From NCBI RefSeq assembly GCF_000787575.1, contig NW_012236527.1, positions 1,255,195-1,319,194 on the forward strand: 64,000 nt of DNA, given 5' to 3'. Made by a program: the position numbers and the translations under genes. The notes under the pieces were generated by a model. It made no database searches, was not told the origin of the DNA, and saw nothing but the letters and a program-made list of their open reading frames with translations. Source of the stretch: Acytostelium subglobosum LB1 (lineage: Eukaryota > Evosea > Eumycetozoa > Acytosteliales > Acytosteliaceae). Shown here piece after piece: positions 31,503 through 44,261 of this stretch (position 1 is the first letter of the stretch; every line of letters starts with the position of its first letter).

Positions 31503-33647
31503 TGTTATAGTGATAGAGATAGTCGTAATAGTATTTGTTGTTGTAGAGATATTATAAGATCGGTGGGTTGGGGATTAGAATTACAATGAATGAGAGTGCT
31601 GCGTGGGGGTGTTTGCGCAAAGGGGGTTGGGCAGGCAAGCAGGCAGCAATATGACGCGTTATGGATCGACCTAAAGAATGAGATATCAAATCAACAAACG
31701 ACAAAGGCGCAAGGTCAGTCGCAGATTGGATTGGAATTGGATTAGGATATTAATATATATTAAAAAAATAGTTTGTTTTTGTTGTTGTTGGAGTGTGCAT
31801 GCATGCGAAGTGTAGTGAGTGAGAATGAATGAGTGAATGAGTGAATGAATGGATGATGGAGTTGATTGAGTTGGATCAATGACGTTGATGTCCTTGTTGT
31901 CGCCAAAGCCAAGTACAGCCGCGGTCGTCGACACGACGCCGTCTGGCGCGCGAGTGTGTTTAAGGGGGGGTTGGTGGCAGTTGACTTGAGGGAGGGGTGG
32001 GTGGGGGTTGAATTGGGTTGAGTTGAGTTGAGATGAGATTCATACCTTTTTAGGTGTGTTTGTGCGCGCGCAAGTACGAGATTGATTTAGATCAAGATAT
32101 AAGAAATGAAATAGATAATGATTATAAGACACACAGAATGTTGATATTGAGTATTGTTACAGTACTCTGTGTATTGTTATATATATCTATCTTATAAGAT
32201 GTAGTAGTAGTAATTATACAGTGTTTGATTACCAAGTGGTTGCGCAAGTGGACATCATTTAAAGGTTGTGGTGGAAGCCCAGCTTGGCACTGCTCCGCAT
32301 TCATACTCACTTTCTTCCATTGATAAGTACATCACACTCATACACATCACCATACAACCTTTAGGTATTTTTTTGGTAAATTGATGTTAATCGAGGCCGA
32401 GGAGATTTTTATCGAGGTGCAAGCCTGATCGAAGGGTGATACAGAATAATCACATACGCATATGTGTGCCAAACACGGGGCAAACTGGCACAGCGAGTGT
32501 ATCTCACCTCGACCAAACCATCACCAATTTTGAAAAATGGTCTGTCTCTACATTGATTCACTCACTCATTCATACACTCACGCGCATGAACCCAAACAAC
32601 ACACTATTATTGGCATTGACAAACCGCGTGGTCCAAGATGGTCTTGATCCCCCAGACAATGTCCTTGTGGACCCACATCACACCCCCAAGTTTGAATAAA
32701 AAGATTCAGCACACATGTACATCGTCATCATCAACTACATAACGACAAACAGAACTGATGTGCCACCATCGTGGAATAAGATAGAGTCTTCAAAACTCCA
32801 ACGGTTTGTTCCTTGTTGCCTTGTTTGAATCTATTGAGAAGTGAATGGATGTTGTAGAAATGGAGTGGCGTGGAGCGATGGATTGATTCATGGAACGAGT
32901 GACATCAAATATCAGATATACCCTTGGACACGCGAATATATACTTATCGATGGATGCCGATGGCGATTGCATGCATACACTCCCTGCCTGTTTGGGTCCC
33001 GTCCCCACGAGAGGCAAGAGCACTTACCTACTTTAAGTTATAAATCTAGAAAAGCGACTTATCAATACTTGCAGCCTTCTGGTCTGATGTGCCTTGATGC
33101 CATTGGCTTGCCCAGGGCACAACAGCAAACGAACCCTCGCTGTGTGTCGACCATACCAAACATTGACCTAACCTTACCAAGCACGTCTCTCGAAAGTCGA
33201 TCAACATGTTTGATCAAACTCACCTACTCGAGTGGATAGTCCTAAGAATACTTTGATCGATCCAAACACCTGGCTCAACATAGTCCATAGTTGGAGATTG
33301 TGATGAGGTTGTTGTCCATGTCGTTCTAAAAGTGGATGTTCATACTATGTATGTTGACTCAATCATTCATCATCAACATCCGTCAGTTCCTAAAGGTTAC
33401 ATTGGATTATGTCTGAATGAATGAACATACTTGTGATCAGTCCAACACAAACATGCGCGCGACTTAAGGATGGATAGATCGCGATGTCAGGTCCGATGGT
33501 CCTACCCTGCCCACCTACCCAAGACCCACAACCTCACTTGCCAAGACAAGTCCATCAATCATCGCATGTGCGTAGCAAACATTGTTGGACATGTTCCACA
33601 TCATGATGTATCATTGTTATTGTTGTTTGTTAGGTATGTGGATGTAT
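31503..33647. other. 2.1-kb spacer without a recognised gene
   Basis: Upstream of the esterase and downstream of SEC63 (both minus). It contains G-rich runs at 31957-32025 (GGGTGGG, TTGAG repeats), a poly-T stretch near 32047, and GC-richer unique text at 32370-33240 with open frames of 77-132 codons on both strands that show no domain. A non-coding transcript or a fast-evolving small gene cannot be excluded. Confidence 0.45.
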
Positions 33648-35958
33648 TTATTGTAGCTTCTTTTGTTTCTTCTGCTCCTTCAACTCCTTCTTGGTGAGAG
33701 GCTGCTGGGGCGCACGACCAGGACCTGGTGGCAACTCGATTGGATTGGGATTCTGCTTGATGTCGAGGTTGAGAGTGTATTGTGAGTCGCAGCCAATGTA
33801 GCCATCGCACATGAGGTGCAGCGAGTAGGAGTACTGGCCTGGCTCGCGAGGCGTCAGGAACTGTATCTTGATAGTGTTGCCAGGCTCGCTCGACTCTGAC
33901 TTGCCAATGGCCACCAGCTCGTTCTTGATGCGGTCGCCAAAGATGATCCACCAGCACATGTTGCGATCGTCATTGACGAATGGGCTGTGATAGTAGTTGT
34001 CGTTGGCCTTGGGCTTCTTTGGCTTGGCGGGTGGCTCCCAGTCCGAGTCGCTGTCCGAGAGCTCGTGCTCCGAATCGGTGTCGCGCAGATCCTCGTCGTC
34101 GTCCGACAGTCCGTCGTCCTCGTCGTCGATGACTTCGCCGTTCTTCTGTGCCTGACGTCTGGCATCGCGCTCCAGCTGTCGACGCTCCCTCTCGATGGCC
34201 CTCTGCTCGCGACGCTCCTTCTTCTCCTGCTCCTCGCGCTCCTTCTTCTCCTTCATCAGCTTCTTTTCCTCGCGCTCCTTGGCGGCCTGTCCCTTCTTTC
34301 TCGAGATACCCTTCTGCTTCTTCTGTCCACCTGCTACCACGGGCGAGGTGGAGGTGTTCTCCTGTGACGCATCCTGGCCCTTGCCATCCTCTGCTGTCTC
34401 CTCTGTCGAGGGGGACTTGGCACCAGCACTAGCTGACGACTCGTCGGCCGCCTGCTGTTGCTTAGTCTTCTTCTTTGGTGTCTTGTCAATGAACTCCACC
34501 TCCAATGTGCAGACGGATGTTGTATAGATGATACCGTCCTTCTCTGTGATCACCTGATACTTGATGCCCACCTCTGTTGGTATCTTCTCCAACACATTCT
34601 CAATGTCCTGCAACTGAGCTGCTGTGTACGAATCCTGCAAGTACTCCTTACGTGTCTCTGGTCTATGTTTGTGCGAGTGAGCGTAAGTAAGTGAGCGAGC
34701 CGGCTCGCGATCAATGATCCAATACATACTCCAATCTCTTGAACTTGGCAATGTCGTGAACCTTGCGGAAATGGAGTGAGTTGATGGCAAAGGAGTCGAG
34801 ATAGGGCACTTGCTTGAGGGTTTGCTCCTCCCATGCGCTCTGAGTGATGCATTGAATGAGCCTGGTGAGCTCGATGATGGGCACCATCATTCTTCTCTCC
34901 TTGACTAATTGGAAGGCACCGTTGACCAGCATGCGCACCTTTCCCAGGACCTCCTGGAGGTCTTGTGCCAGGTTCTCGGGCAGATGTTGATGAGCGCGCG
35001 AGATGTGAACGTAGAGCAGTGTGGTGGCCTTGACAATGTATGGTTGGTTGAAGCGGAACTTCTTGATCTTGTGCTCGGTAGGCAGGTACTTGTGCAGCGC
35101 CTTGAGTGCCTCCTCGTCCGTGGTCCTCTCTGGAAGCGATTCCTTGAACTCTGCTGACGCGCCAATGATCTCGATTAAAGACTTTAACAATGTCTTGTCG
35201 CTGATCACGTGATAGTACAGTCCCATTGAGTTCTCTGAGACAACACCTGACGAGAGTTTCTTGGCACTCTTGCGCCAGAAGTACACTCCTGAGGGTACCA
35301 GCACGACCAAGGCGATAAGATAGATAGCCAGCACGATCGATGAGTTGTTCTTGTCGACCAACCACGAGGGAAGTGCAATGCCGACCGAGATTGGCTGTGG
35401 GCCGTCTGGATTGCCGTACATCTCCCACTTCTCGCGGATGGCAGGGTCGGTGAGCGCTGTGTACGCCTTGGCGATGGCAATGAACTTCTCCTCAGACTCA
35501 GCCTTGTTCACGGCCTTGTCCGGATGATGCAGCAAACTGAGCTTCCTGTACGTCTTCTTGATCTCCTCCTCGGTAGCGCCCGTCTGCAGACCGAGCACCG
35601 AGTATGGGTTGTATGGCTCGTGCTCGGCGATGCCGCCACCCGCCACCTTGAACAGCACGATGAAGAACACCAGCCAAAGGAGTGCGAGCAGACCGAAGCG
35701 CACGTAGTTGGACACTGACTTTATCTCGCGCTGTTGTTCTTTGATCCTCATGCCAATCTTTCGCTCGCAGCCTGGACAGCTACAATCGATCTTCTTGCAT
35801 GGCTTCTTTGGGAAGAGCTGACGCTTCGCCCACAATGTACTAGGCAGCAACACTATCAACAGAGAGAACAATATCCAATACTGGAATGCGCTATCATTAT
35901 AGTCCTCTGCCTTTGTGCCTGAACCTCCTTGTTGTTGTTGTTGTTGTTGTTGAGACAT
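33648..35958 (-). CDS. sec63: SEC63, ER translocon J-protein
   Basis: ER membrane J-protein that recruits BiP to the Sec61 channel. Exons 34730-35958 and 33648-34662 give 747 residues. Order: Gln-rich start, membrane helices about 27-45, 88-107 and 207-228, a luminal J domain (about 115-180) with the HPD tripeptide at 145-147, the Brl/Sec63 helical region (about 255-480), a highly charged Lys/Glu stretch, an acidic Asp/Glu/Ser run, and a beta-sandwich end (CWWIIFGD, YSYSLHLMCDGYIGCD). This is the full order of yeast and human SEC63. It ends in a basic Lys/Gln tail rather than the acidic tail of yeast. Confidence 0.95.
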
Positions 35959-36264
35959 TGGTTGTTGTGTTGTTTGTCTCTATGTGATTGAATGAACGAA
36001 TGAAGTCGTGTCTGGTCTGTACACGCTTATATCTTCCCTACAACTACCTATATATATGTATAATATATGTATAATATAAGTTGACACGAGACTGTCTAAT
36101 GAACTGACTCATCACACGACCGACCCATCATCATCAAAGAGAGTGTGTGACTCAAAAAAGTCAAAGTCAACACTTGTGTTTGTTCAGCAAGATGAGCGTG
36201 TGAGGGCAAGGGTAAGGGCAAGGGTAAGGGTTGATGACGAAGATATCGTGTATTCTACTCTATT
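35959..36264. other. Short spacer upstream of SEC63
   Basis: Contains TATATA-rich text (36048-36078) and a GGGCAAGGGTAA repeat at about 36204-36231. The GRASP 3' end lies at the right border. No gene. Confidence 0.6.
36204..36231 (+). repeat. GGGCAA/GGGTAA hexamer repeat
   Basis: Five G-triplets with AAGGG and TAAGGG units in 28 bp, about 245-275 bp upstream of the SEC63 ATG (C-rich on its coding strand). Quadruplex-capable and similar in style to the array near INTS9. Confidence 0.7.
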
Positions 36265-37395
36265 CTATTCTAATGAGATATGTTGAAAGGATGTGGATGA
36301 TGAGGTTGGCGCAACTTGTTGTTGCTTGGACTGATCAATGTTATGTTGTTGTTGAGTTTGTTGTGCACTTGGATCATTATTGCCATGAATGTCCAGTTGA
36401 GTAAGATCCAATTTGATTGGCTCTGTTGTCTCTATTAATCCGTCGTCCATACCGCCACCAGACGGTCTGTTTGGTGTAAGTCCATTATTATTATTATTAT
36501 CATTATTGATGTTGTTGTTGTTGTTGTTGTTTAAATTTGATGGTGGAGACTGTGATGAAGAGGAAGAAGAAGAAGCGGGAAGCATAGACTTGAGTTGATC
36601 CATTGATGGAGATATCATTTGGGTGGTGACACTCTGCTTGGTTGGTATGCGATGAAGTAGTCCATAACCAATGTCGCATCCAAGACTGCCAGAGCCACCC
36701 CAGTTCTTGTTGGGCGTGATGGTGACGAGTCTCACCTGCTCCGTCAGCGACGAGTAGACGTAGAGTTGAATGGGTCTGTACATATTGTTGTTGATCAACG
36801 TGAAGAAGTCCTCTTGTTCATTGAGTATGAGATCGGGAGTGCCTACTATATAGTCGGTGCGAGTCTGCAGACCCGACTCATGCGCCGGTGAGTTCATATA
36901 CACATCGAGTATATGCCATACAGTCTCCAATGTCTTGACCCAAGAGCAGAAGCGAATGCTTATACCAGCCAATCCATTTCCGCCCCATGAGTTGCTAGGA
37001 ACGATCACTTGTTCTGTGGTGTATGAGTGAGTGTCAGTGATCTCGCTCTTACTTACTCGCTCACTCAATCAATCAATCAGTTAATGCATACCTCTAGTTG
37101 TATCAGACTTGATATTATACACGATTAGTTGAACTTCTTTACCAACATTCTCTCGGAAGGTATCGGCAAAGCGTGAGTCCTCCTTGTCAAAGATGACCTG
37201 GTTGGCAGCGACTATAAAGTCAAAGAAGGGTACTAGTCGACCACATGCTGGAGAGTTTGGTTGTACCTGCAACACATGGTAACCTGTCTGATTGTATTCA
37301 TTGCCATTATTCGCCTTATCATGTACACCAATAGCATTGCCCTTGTTTGCAGGGAATAGAGTGTTTGGTGTCTCACCAGACTGTGCGTTTCCCAT
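36265..37395 (-). CDS. grasp: GRASP55/65 Golgi reassembly-stacking protein
   Basis: Peripheral Golgi protein with two atypical PDZ domains; in D. discoideum GRASP is needed for unconventional secretion of AcbA. Exons 37092-37395 and 36265-37013 give 350 residues. Seen: the N-terminal myristoylation start MGNAQS (Gly2), first PDZ with GYHVLQVQPNSPACGRLVPF and DFIVAANQ, second PDZ with WGGNGLAGISIRFCSW, VYMNSPAHESGLQ and DYIVG, followed by NKNWGGSGSLGCDIGYGLLHRIP, the hallmark of the family. The remaining tail (about 120 residues) is Ser/Asn/Gln-rich and unstructured. Intron 37014-37091 has GT/AG borders and restores the frame. Confidence 0.95.
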
Positions 37396-37931
37396 CTTCT
37401 ATGTAGTTCGTTTGAGATAATAATATCTATTATGTTGTTATATTTATATGATTGTGTCTTTACAACTTGTTAATTAAATAATGAAGTTGTTGTTGTGTTT
37501 CCCCTCCCAAATCAATCATCACAGTCATCATTCACTTCCAACAAACAAACAAACACAACCCTTTAAAGGTGTGAGCTGGCATCGTGGCAGTGTGGTGGGG
37601 TGGGGAAGTAGTTGTGATGGGAGTGAGCGTTGACCTTGGGCTTGTAAGTTAAAGGGCAAGTTATATGTATAACAAATTAGACATGTTGTCAATGATCGAT
37701 GTGTTGAGTGAACATCAATCACTAAATCAATCACTTCATCAGGTCCAACCAAAATGGGACGAAAGGGTGACAACTTGTTTAGATGGGTTGAGTGATTAGA
37801 TGAAAGTGATGGAGGGATTGAGTGTGAGCGAGGCTCAATGATGGGCCTTCACACTCTTAATTCATTCAATCACTATTCATTGTAATATATACATTCTACA
37901 TACATATAAAGCACATAAGAAAGAGAGGAGG
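37396..37931. other. Divergent promoter of GRASP and thrB
   Basis: AT-rich 536-bp divergent region. A TATAAA at 37905-37910 lies 22 bp before the thrB ATG. A GGTGGGGTGGGG run occurs near 37593. No gene. Confidence 0.6.
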
Positions 37932-38960
37932 ATGACAAAAGTAAAGAGATTGTTCAAAGTTAGAGTACCTGCTACAACAGCAAACATTGGATGTGGATTC
38001 GATACATTGTCTATTGCATTAAAGTTGTATATTGTGACTACTGTTTCTTATGAACAACAAGATAGTCAAGAGGATGATGCAAAGAATACTTGGTCTGATA
38101 GGTATAGGGTAGTATACACAGGCCTAGGAAGATACAATGCCGACTCCCCTATACCAAGCCAGCCAAGCAAGAACTTCCTAGTACAGATACTCGATAGAGT
38201 GCTTCAGGAGAACAAGGAACACTTCACATTGCCATCTGGACAGCGACTACTACTCGAAGTGGAGAATAGCATACCGATTGGAAGAGGAATGGGTAGCAGC
38301 GCAGCAAGCATCGCTACTTCTATACTTATCGCAAATCAATTGGCTGGCCTTGGATGGACATCCAATCAGATATTCCAAAAGGCAGTTAGCTATGAGCCTT
38401 CGGCCGACAACATCTCCGCGGCAGTCTTTGGCAACTTTAACATTGTCGTTGGCACCGAGCCGCAGACCACCTGTCGCACCATCCCCATCTCACCAAGCAC
38501 TTTCCTCCGGGCGATCGTGGTCATCCCTCACTTCCAGGTGCTGACCTCGGAGGCACGCACAGTCTTGCCCGCTCAGTACTCACGTCAAGATGTTGTATTC
38601 AATATACAACGTGTGTCTATGTTGACGGCCATGCTATGTAGTTCGTTCCAGGACACACCTCCTTCGACACCATCAGAAAATCAAACCTCATGCTTGATGT
38701 TCAACGATCGTGTACACCAGCCATACAGGGCCAAGTTGGTCCCGGGTCTGGAGGAGATCCTATCACTTGGTCCAAATATACCTGGCATGTTTGGAGTGTT
38801 CCTAAGTGGATCAGGGCCAACAGTGCTATGTCTGGCATCTGGAAATCACACTGAAATAACCAAAATGATCACGGACATATTCGCCAAGCACTCAGTTACA
38901 TCAGACAGTATGGTGATTGAGTTTGACACTCAAGGCCTCTATGTTGAGGCATCGGTATGA
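37932..38960 (+). CDS. thrB: Homoserine kinase
   Basis: GHMP kinase that phosphorylates homoserine in threonine biosynthesis. Intronless, 342 residues. Seen: N-terminal PATTANIGCGFDTL (13-26), the ATP-binding Gly/Ser loop PIGRGMGSSAAS (about 117-128), and the C-terminal GHMP motif MFGVFLSGSGPTVL. The ANIG-GFD start and length are those of homoserine kinase rather than mevalonate or galactokinase. It is the only biosynthetic enzyme gene of this kind in the window. A small acidic insert (about residues 45-55) distinguishes it from bacterial ThrB. Confidence 0.93.
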   Translation: MTKVKRLFKVRVPATTANIGCGFDTLSIALKLYIVTTVSYEQQDSQEDDAKNTWSDRYRVVYTGLGRYNADSPIPSQPSKNFLVQILDRVLQENKEHFTLPSGQRLLLEVENSIPIGRGMGSSAASIATSILIANQLAGLGWTSNQIFQKAVSYEPSADNISAAVFGNFNIVVGTEPQTTCRTIPISPSTFLRAIVVIPHFQVLTSEARTVLPAQYSRQDVVFNIQRVSMLTAMLCSSFQDTPPSTPSENQTSCLMFNDRVHQPYRAKLVPGLEEILSLGPNIPGMFGVFLSGSGPTVLCLASGNHTEITKMITDIFAKHSVTSDSMVIEFDTQGLYVEASV

Positions 38961-39731
38961 AAGTCCATCAATAAACGAATGGATTGATTATTGAATAATC
39001 AATCATATCAATAAATATAACAATCAAACGGATCGATCCAATCAATGAACCGATATATAATAAATATTTTTTATATATATATTTATTAACTTTTAAAGTC
39101 ACCATTATATTGACATATGACCAAATAAGGTCGTGTTGTTTTAGAGACCTTTCAAGAAGTAGTCGACTCTGATAAGTGCAATCACACACACACATTCAAC
39201 ATCCATTACCACCATCACTACCAACCCCTAACCACAACACAACGCCCGAACGATTTAATCATCTATACACATACACACACCTTAATACCAACCAACCAAC
39301 AATCATTGGAGTTGACCATCCGCCTCATCACCCTATCACTTCCACTCTCATCGTCACACACTCACTCAATCAATCACTCACCCACACACTATTACATTAA
39401 TAATATATATAATCAGTCACACCATATCTAGCTATCCAGCCATCCATCCATCCATCATCCATCCATCATCCATTCATCATCCATCACTAGTTCGGTTATC
39501 TCCTCAAATTAATTAACTTTAAGTGTGATAGACACTGTTAATCATTAACTCTCTCTCTCTCACTATCCATCATCACGCGACAAGTTTTATCTCTTTGTCT
39601 ATCTATCTCTCTATCCTCGTTCATTCACTCTTCACCTTCACTTCACTCCACTCTCATTAAAAGAGTGACAGTACTACTATCAATCCAAGGCCAATCATCT
39701 ACCACAGTGAACTCAAAGTCTGCAAGACATT

Positions 39732-39762
<31 letters not shown>

Positions 39763-40103
39763 TATATATATATATATATATCTCTAAGTAGTATTAGATT
39801 AATTAAAAAATTAATATATCTTTGTAGTTTGAAAGTGAGCCTAGATTAGAACATCAAGATTCTCGGCCCCAGCCCACACTCATCTGTCCAATCTCAACCA
39901 ATCACCAAGCACGCGTCCCTTCACACTCACAAAGCCTCTTCCACCCAAGCAATCAATCAATCAATCCAATTCGATCCATTAATCGGATCACCAGCCTCTC
40001 TCCCTGACAGACACTATTCTATCTTGCAAAGAAGTAGCCAATGTGTCATTGAACAGATAATATATAATATAATAGATAATTGATAGATACAGATATACCA
40101 AAG
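38961..40103. other. Promoter-like spacer rich in simple repeats
   Basis: About 1.1 kb between same-strand genes, mostly upstream of the Asn-rich gene. It holds CA-rich text (39175-39420), CCATC repeats (39436-39485), CTCT runs (39550-39565), an ATCA array (39738-39762) and an (AT)n run (39763-39781). No gene seen. Confidence 0.6.
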
Positions 40104-40898
40104 ATGGATATGCCACCTACATACTCACCGATCATTCGACCGGTTATACATCAACAACATGCGGTGCCACCGTATCTGTCACATGACTTGTCGTCACCAT
40201 CGCCACTGTCCTCACCCTCAATGTTATCAATGACGCCAAACATTGGCAACACACCAACGCCGCCAGTTCTACTTTTGAACCAGACATTCCTGCATGTTAT
40301 GCAGCCAGTCGGGGACAGGGACAGGGACAACAATCAACCAATCTTCATGCCTCTGAACAATAATAATAACAATCACTTCGTACTCAATAACATTAACAAC
40401 AACAATGCCAACTTGTTGACAACTACAACTACAACTACGACTACAGCCACTACTGCAGCAACAACAACCAACTTGAACATCAACAACAACAACAATAATA
40501 ATAATAATAATAACAATGTATTTAATCATAGTATATCACCTTCACTTACACCTACATCTTTAAGTGTTCCGTCAACACCTTTGGTCGGGCCACTCAATCA
40601 TCCGCCACAGTCAAACAATGTTGCCGCCAACACAACACTGGCGCCACTCAATCAAACACCTTTCGGAACAGTCAACACATTACATCTACAACAACAACCA
40701 CAACCATTACAACTACAACCTCAACAACAGATGTCTACAACTACAACTACAACTACAACAAATGGCAGTGCAATACTTAGGAGGATAGCAGTCAGCAATA
40801 ATGTACAAAGAACAATGGAGACTGAAGAACAGGTAGTACCAAGAGGCTCAAACTCACCTCTTATATCATCTTGTAAGAAGAGAGTGAAACTATGGTAG
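40104..40898 (+). CDS. Asn/Thr/Gln-rich protein of unknown function (264 aa)
   Basis: Single-exon frame from the ATG at 40104 (MDMPPTYSP) to TAG at 40896-40898. It is low-complexity: Pro/Ser-rich first third, Asn tracts, a Thr tract (about residues 117-130) and Gln-Pro repeats. Only two parts look constrained: a Leu/Val-rich patch (PPVLLLNQTFLHVMQ) and a basic end (AILRRIAVSNNVQR, then SCKKRVKLW). Such proteins are frequent in dictyostelids, often nuclear. No domain is recognisable. It is convergent with the RasGEF gene, 266 bp apart. Confidence 0.65.
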   Translation: MDMPPTYSPIIRPVIHQQHAVPPYLSHDLSSPSPLSSPSMLSMTPNIGNTPTPPVLLLNQTFLHVMQPVGDRDRDNNQPIFMPLNNNNNNHFVLNNINNNNANLLTTTTTTTTTATTAATTTNLNINNNNNNNNNNNNVFNHSISPSLTPTSLSVPSTPLVGPLNHPPQSNNVAANTTLAPLNQTPFGTVNTLHLQQQPQPLQLQPQQQMSTTTTTTTTNGSAILRRIAVSNNVQRTMETEEQVVPRGSNSPLISSCKKRVKLW

Positions 40899-41164
40899 TA
40901 GTAGTAGTTGACACATCTGGATGTATGGATGCCCGCGAGTGAGGGCTAGGATTTTCCTTCGAAGCAACGACTACGCTACACAACAATGTATATTAAAGGA
41001 GAACAACATTCAGAGAGTTATCATGTACAAACCAACAACATACAAAGTGAGAGATAGGGATGAAGATGGAGGGACAATGGTATATCCCTCACATGTGGAC
41101 ACAGGTATTATTATTATTATTATGTACAGAGAGGTGGAGGAGAAGGGAGGATGAATGATGATGA

Positions 41165-44100
41165 CTACATCACAGATGCTTGCTTGGACTTGGTAAGCTT
41201 GTTGAGTGGATTGGTGGGCGACTCGACAAACTTGGAGAAGGCGTACAGCTCCTTGTCGGGAAGGATCAGCATGTCCTTGTCGAGGAAGTTCTGAGCGTTG
41301 GAGTTGCTGGTGAAGCTGAGATATGGATGCTTCTGGAAGAACATCAAGTTCTTGAAGATACCTGACAACAGTGTCATCTTCTTGAAGTTGACCACCTGGT
41401 CCATGCCAGCGGACAATGATAATGGTGAGCTGCCAATGACTGACGTTTCACCGCCAATGACGCCACCGCCACCTTGGACCATGTTGTTGGCATTGCCATC
41501 CTCGAGGAAGTTGATGTCCTGCAGGAACAGGCCGAGGTAGGGAAGACAGGGGAACTCGCGCGCCTTGATCGCACTGCGATACAGCTTCCAGTTCTCGTTG
41601 GTCGAGAAGAAGTCGGACATCTGTTTGAATGAGTTTTGATAGGCGCGTGGCAGAGCCTTCCATGTGTCCTTGAGACGGCGCACCGAGCAGTTGCTCAGAC
41701 CCGAGACGATCTCCATCATCGTGTTGAAGTTGTTGATCTTGCGGCAGTACTCGGCCGTGGTGATGAAGCGCTTGAGCACCTCGACACGCTTCTTGGGATG
41801 TGGTGTGGTGACGACCTCTGTCGCCACCCAGTTGGCCACGCGGTTCGAGTTGTTGATCATCTCCATCACGTTGGGACTGGTCTCGAACTTGGTCTTGGCC
41901 ACCGTCCAGCTCTTGTGGTAGAGCTCGCGGATCTTGATGCGCTGGAACATGCCAAACTCAATGATCGTGAGCTGCTTGGCCAGGTCGTGCGGGTGGTGGT
42001 CCAAGAACGTCTTGGAGTACGACTCCTTGGAGATTGGCACCGGCGGGATGGAAAAGACGTCGTCGCGCTGGATCTTGTTGCGACTGGCATCACTGCCACT
42101 CGCTGCCTTGCCAGTCGACGAGCCACTGCTGCCCGGCGTCACCTTCTTGGCGATGATCATGTTCTTGATCACAATGTCGGCTGCCGCGCGTCCCACCGAC
42201 AAGTGTTGCACCAGCCAGTCCTGTAGCTGGTGTGCTGCGTACGTCTGTGATTGTGACTTGCTGCTCGTGGCACTACTAATGCTACGTGGTGAGTGTTGTA
42301 GATCGGCGCGCATCAGCTCGAACAGACTGTCTATATTCGAGCGCATGACGACCTGTTTGTCGACGGCCTCCATCAACGCGCGTGAGTTCTGTTGCTGCTG
42401 TTGACAAAAAGTCAACAATCTCTGATGCAGTATCTCATTATCTTGGAAGTCTGCATAGTTGGAATCGATCCAAACTAATAATACAATGATTACACTATAT
42501 TGATTAGAGTATTAGTATGAGTGTGTGAGGTGGGGTTGATCGGGGGGCTGAGGCCGAGGCTGGAATCATTCCAGTTAGTACATACTTTTGTCTAATACTA
42601 TCGTTGCTGTCATCACCAGTGGATAGCTTTAGTGAACCATCATGGTTGTTCTCATACCTCCTAACGAGGAAGTCGAACAACTCCTCTGGCGTCATGAAGT
42701 AACTAAAAGTCGTGAGGAAACTATATACATATGGCAAGTCTGTTGTTGGATGGATGGATGGATGGTCATGTTAGTCCAACGAATCAATCAATCAATCATT
42801 TGAATCATCCAACTCCAACCTACCTAGCTTGTTCTTATTACAAAGGTAATCCAGAAGATGCTCCTTGCGGCCAGAGACCACTGATGGCTTGTGTTCCTCG
42901 TTGTTCTCGAATGTTAGACTGTTGCTGGATGTGCCAAGACCTCCAACAACAGAGTTTGATCTGTTGCTACCAATGCTGCCCATTGAGTTGGATCGCTCGT
43001 TGGTCAGAACAATGACTGGTGACAATGATTGATGCTGCTGGTTGGTTGTGGATCGTGGCGAGGATGATGGCGAGGTGTTGTCGGCTGCGCCGTCCTGGCC
43101 ATTACCTATGGCTGTGCTGTTGCCGTTGGCTAGATCGCCGCCTGCGGTGAAACGCTGCGAGATACTACTGCCGCGACTAAGTGACAGTGAGCCGTTTATC
43201 CTAGGGCCGCGCATTGGCAGCTCGTCCGCCATGTTCATCTCGTCGTAGGGGGATGCCTGCTCCTTGACGTATTCGTCGATGGAGTCGCGGCGCTCCCATG
43301 CAACATAGTCCCACGATGCAAGCAACTCGACTGACTTGCTACGGGGACGTATCGGTTGGACAGGTCCCATCATAATGAATCTACGCGACTCTGAGTCGTC
43401 GGACGCGGCCACGGTGACTCCACGCTTCCTGCTGTTCTTGCCGCCGGGCACCTTGGGCATGCCCATGCGAGCCGAGCCCAAAGGACTACCGCTAGCGCGG
43501 CCGTGTTGGAGTAGACTTGGCGAGGACATCTGTCCTCTGGTGAACACCAGCTGTGATGGTGGTGATGGGCTGCCGTGGATGGTCGCGCCATTGCCATTGC
43601 CACTTCCACTGCCGGGGTGGGCGACATGTCCATTGCTCATCATTGAGCGTGGCAGTGGCGGCAGGGGAGATGATGGTGCCTTGCGCATTGGTGATGGGCT
43701 GCCGCCCAAGGGAGTCGAAGGTGAGGTCGATGGCGAGGGCGATAAGATGCCCGACTTGAGACGGGGAGGCACTGGAGGTGGAGGGTAGTTTGGTCGCTGA
43801 GGTGTCGATGGCGATGAGCCACTGGCGCTGCCTTTTCTTATGCTGTTGCTGTTGCCGCTGCCACCATTGTCAATTGGTATTGGCGATGATGTTTGGTCAA
43901 ATGTCGAAGGGGGTGCTGGGGGTGATGGTGATGACGGGTTGAGTGATGTCCAGGGTGATGGTGTGGGAGCGGCTGTCGTCGATGTTGTGGATGTGATCGT
44001 AGAGGTGGTCCATGGAGAAACTGTTGGGAGTGATGGTGTGGAAGTTGACATATTTGCTGCGGACATTGTTGTTGATGTCGATGTAGTGGATGTTGTCGAT

Positions 44101-44261
44101 GGTGAATATTGCGACCCAACATCTTTAGACTGGCCAATGTTGACTATAGGCAGTGATTCGAAGGACCTAGACTTTTCGTCATTAGGCAGTTGTTTGGAAA
44201 GCAGTTGTGATGAGTGCTGTGGTTTCCTCTGAGTGATTCCTTTTGGTGATAGCCAAGACAT
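41165..44261 (-). CDS. Ras guanine nucleotide exchange factor (RasGEF)
   Basis: Activates Ras by GDP release. Three exons (42824-44261, 42586-42739, 41165-42494) give 973 residues. The first 450 residues are Ser/Pro/Gly/Thr-rich and disordered, with proline-rich PPPPVPPRL-type segments that could bind SH3 or WW domains. A RasGEF N-terminal module (about 460-590) reads LPYVYSFLTTFSYFMTPEEL and LLVWIDSNYADF. The CDC25 catalytic domain (about 694-935) has DHHPHDLAKQLTIIEF, NRVANWVATEV, FNTMMEIVSGLSN and PCLPYLGLFLQDINFLEDGN, all intact. Dictyostelids have about 25 such gef genes; the paralogue cannot be named. The exon 3 acceptor (ATATAG at 42495) was chosen because only it keeps the helix VIIVLLVWID in frame. 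Confidence 0.93.

Noticed and set aside
32841-33239. 132-codon plus-strand frame in the esterase/SEC63 spacer
   Set aside because: Irregular composition, no domain, overlapping open frames on the other strand, no clear promoter or splice context.
33420-33600. tRNA-like text downstream of SEC63
   Set aside because: No A-box and B-box pair and no cloverleaf could be formed by eye.
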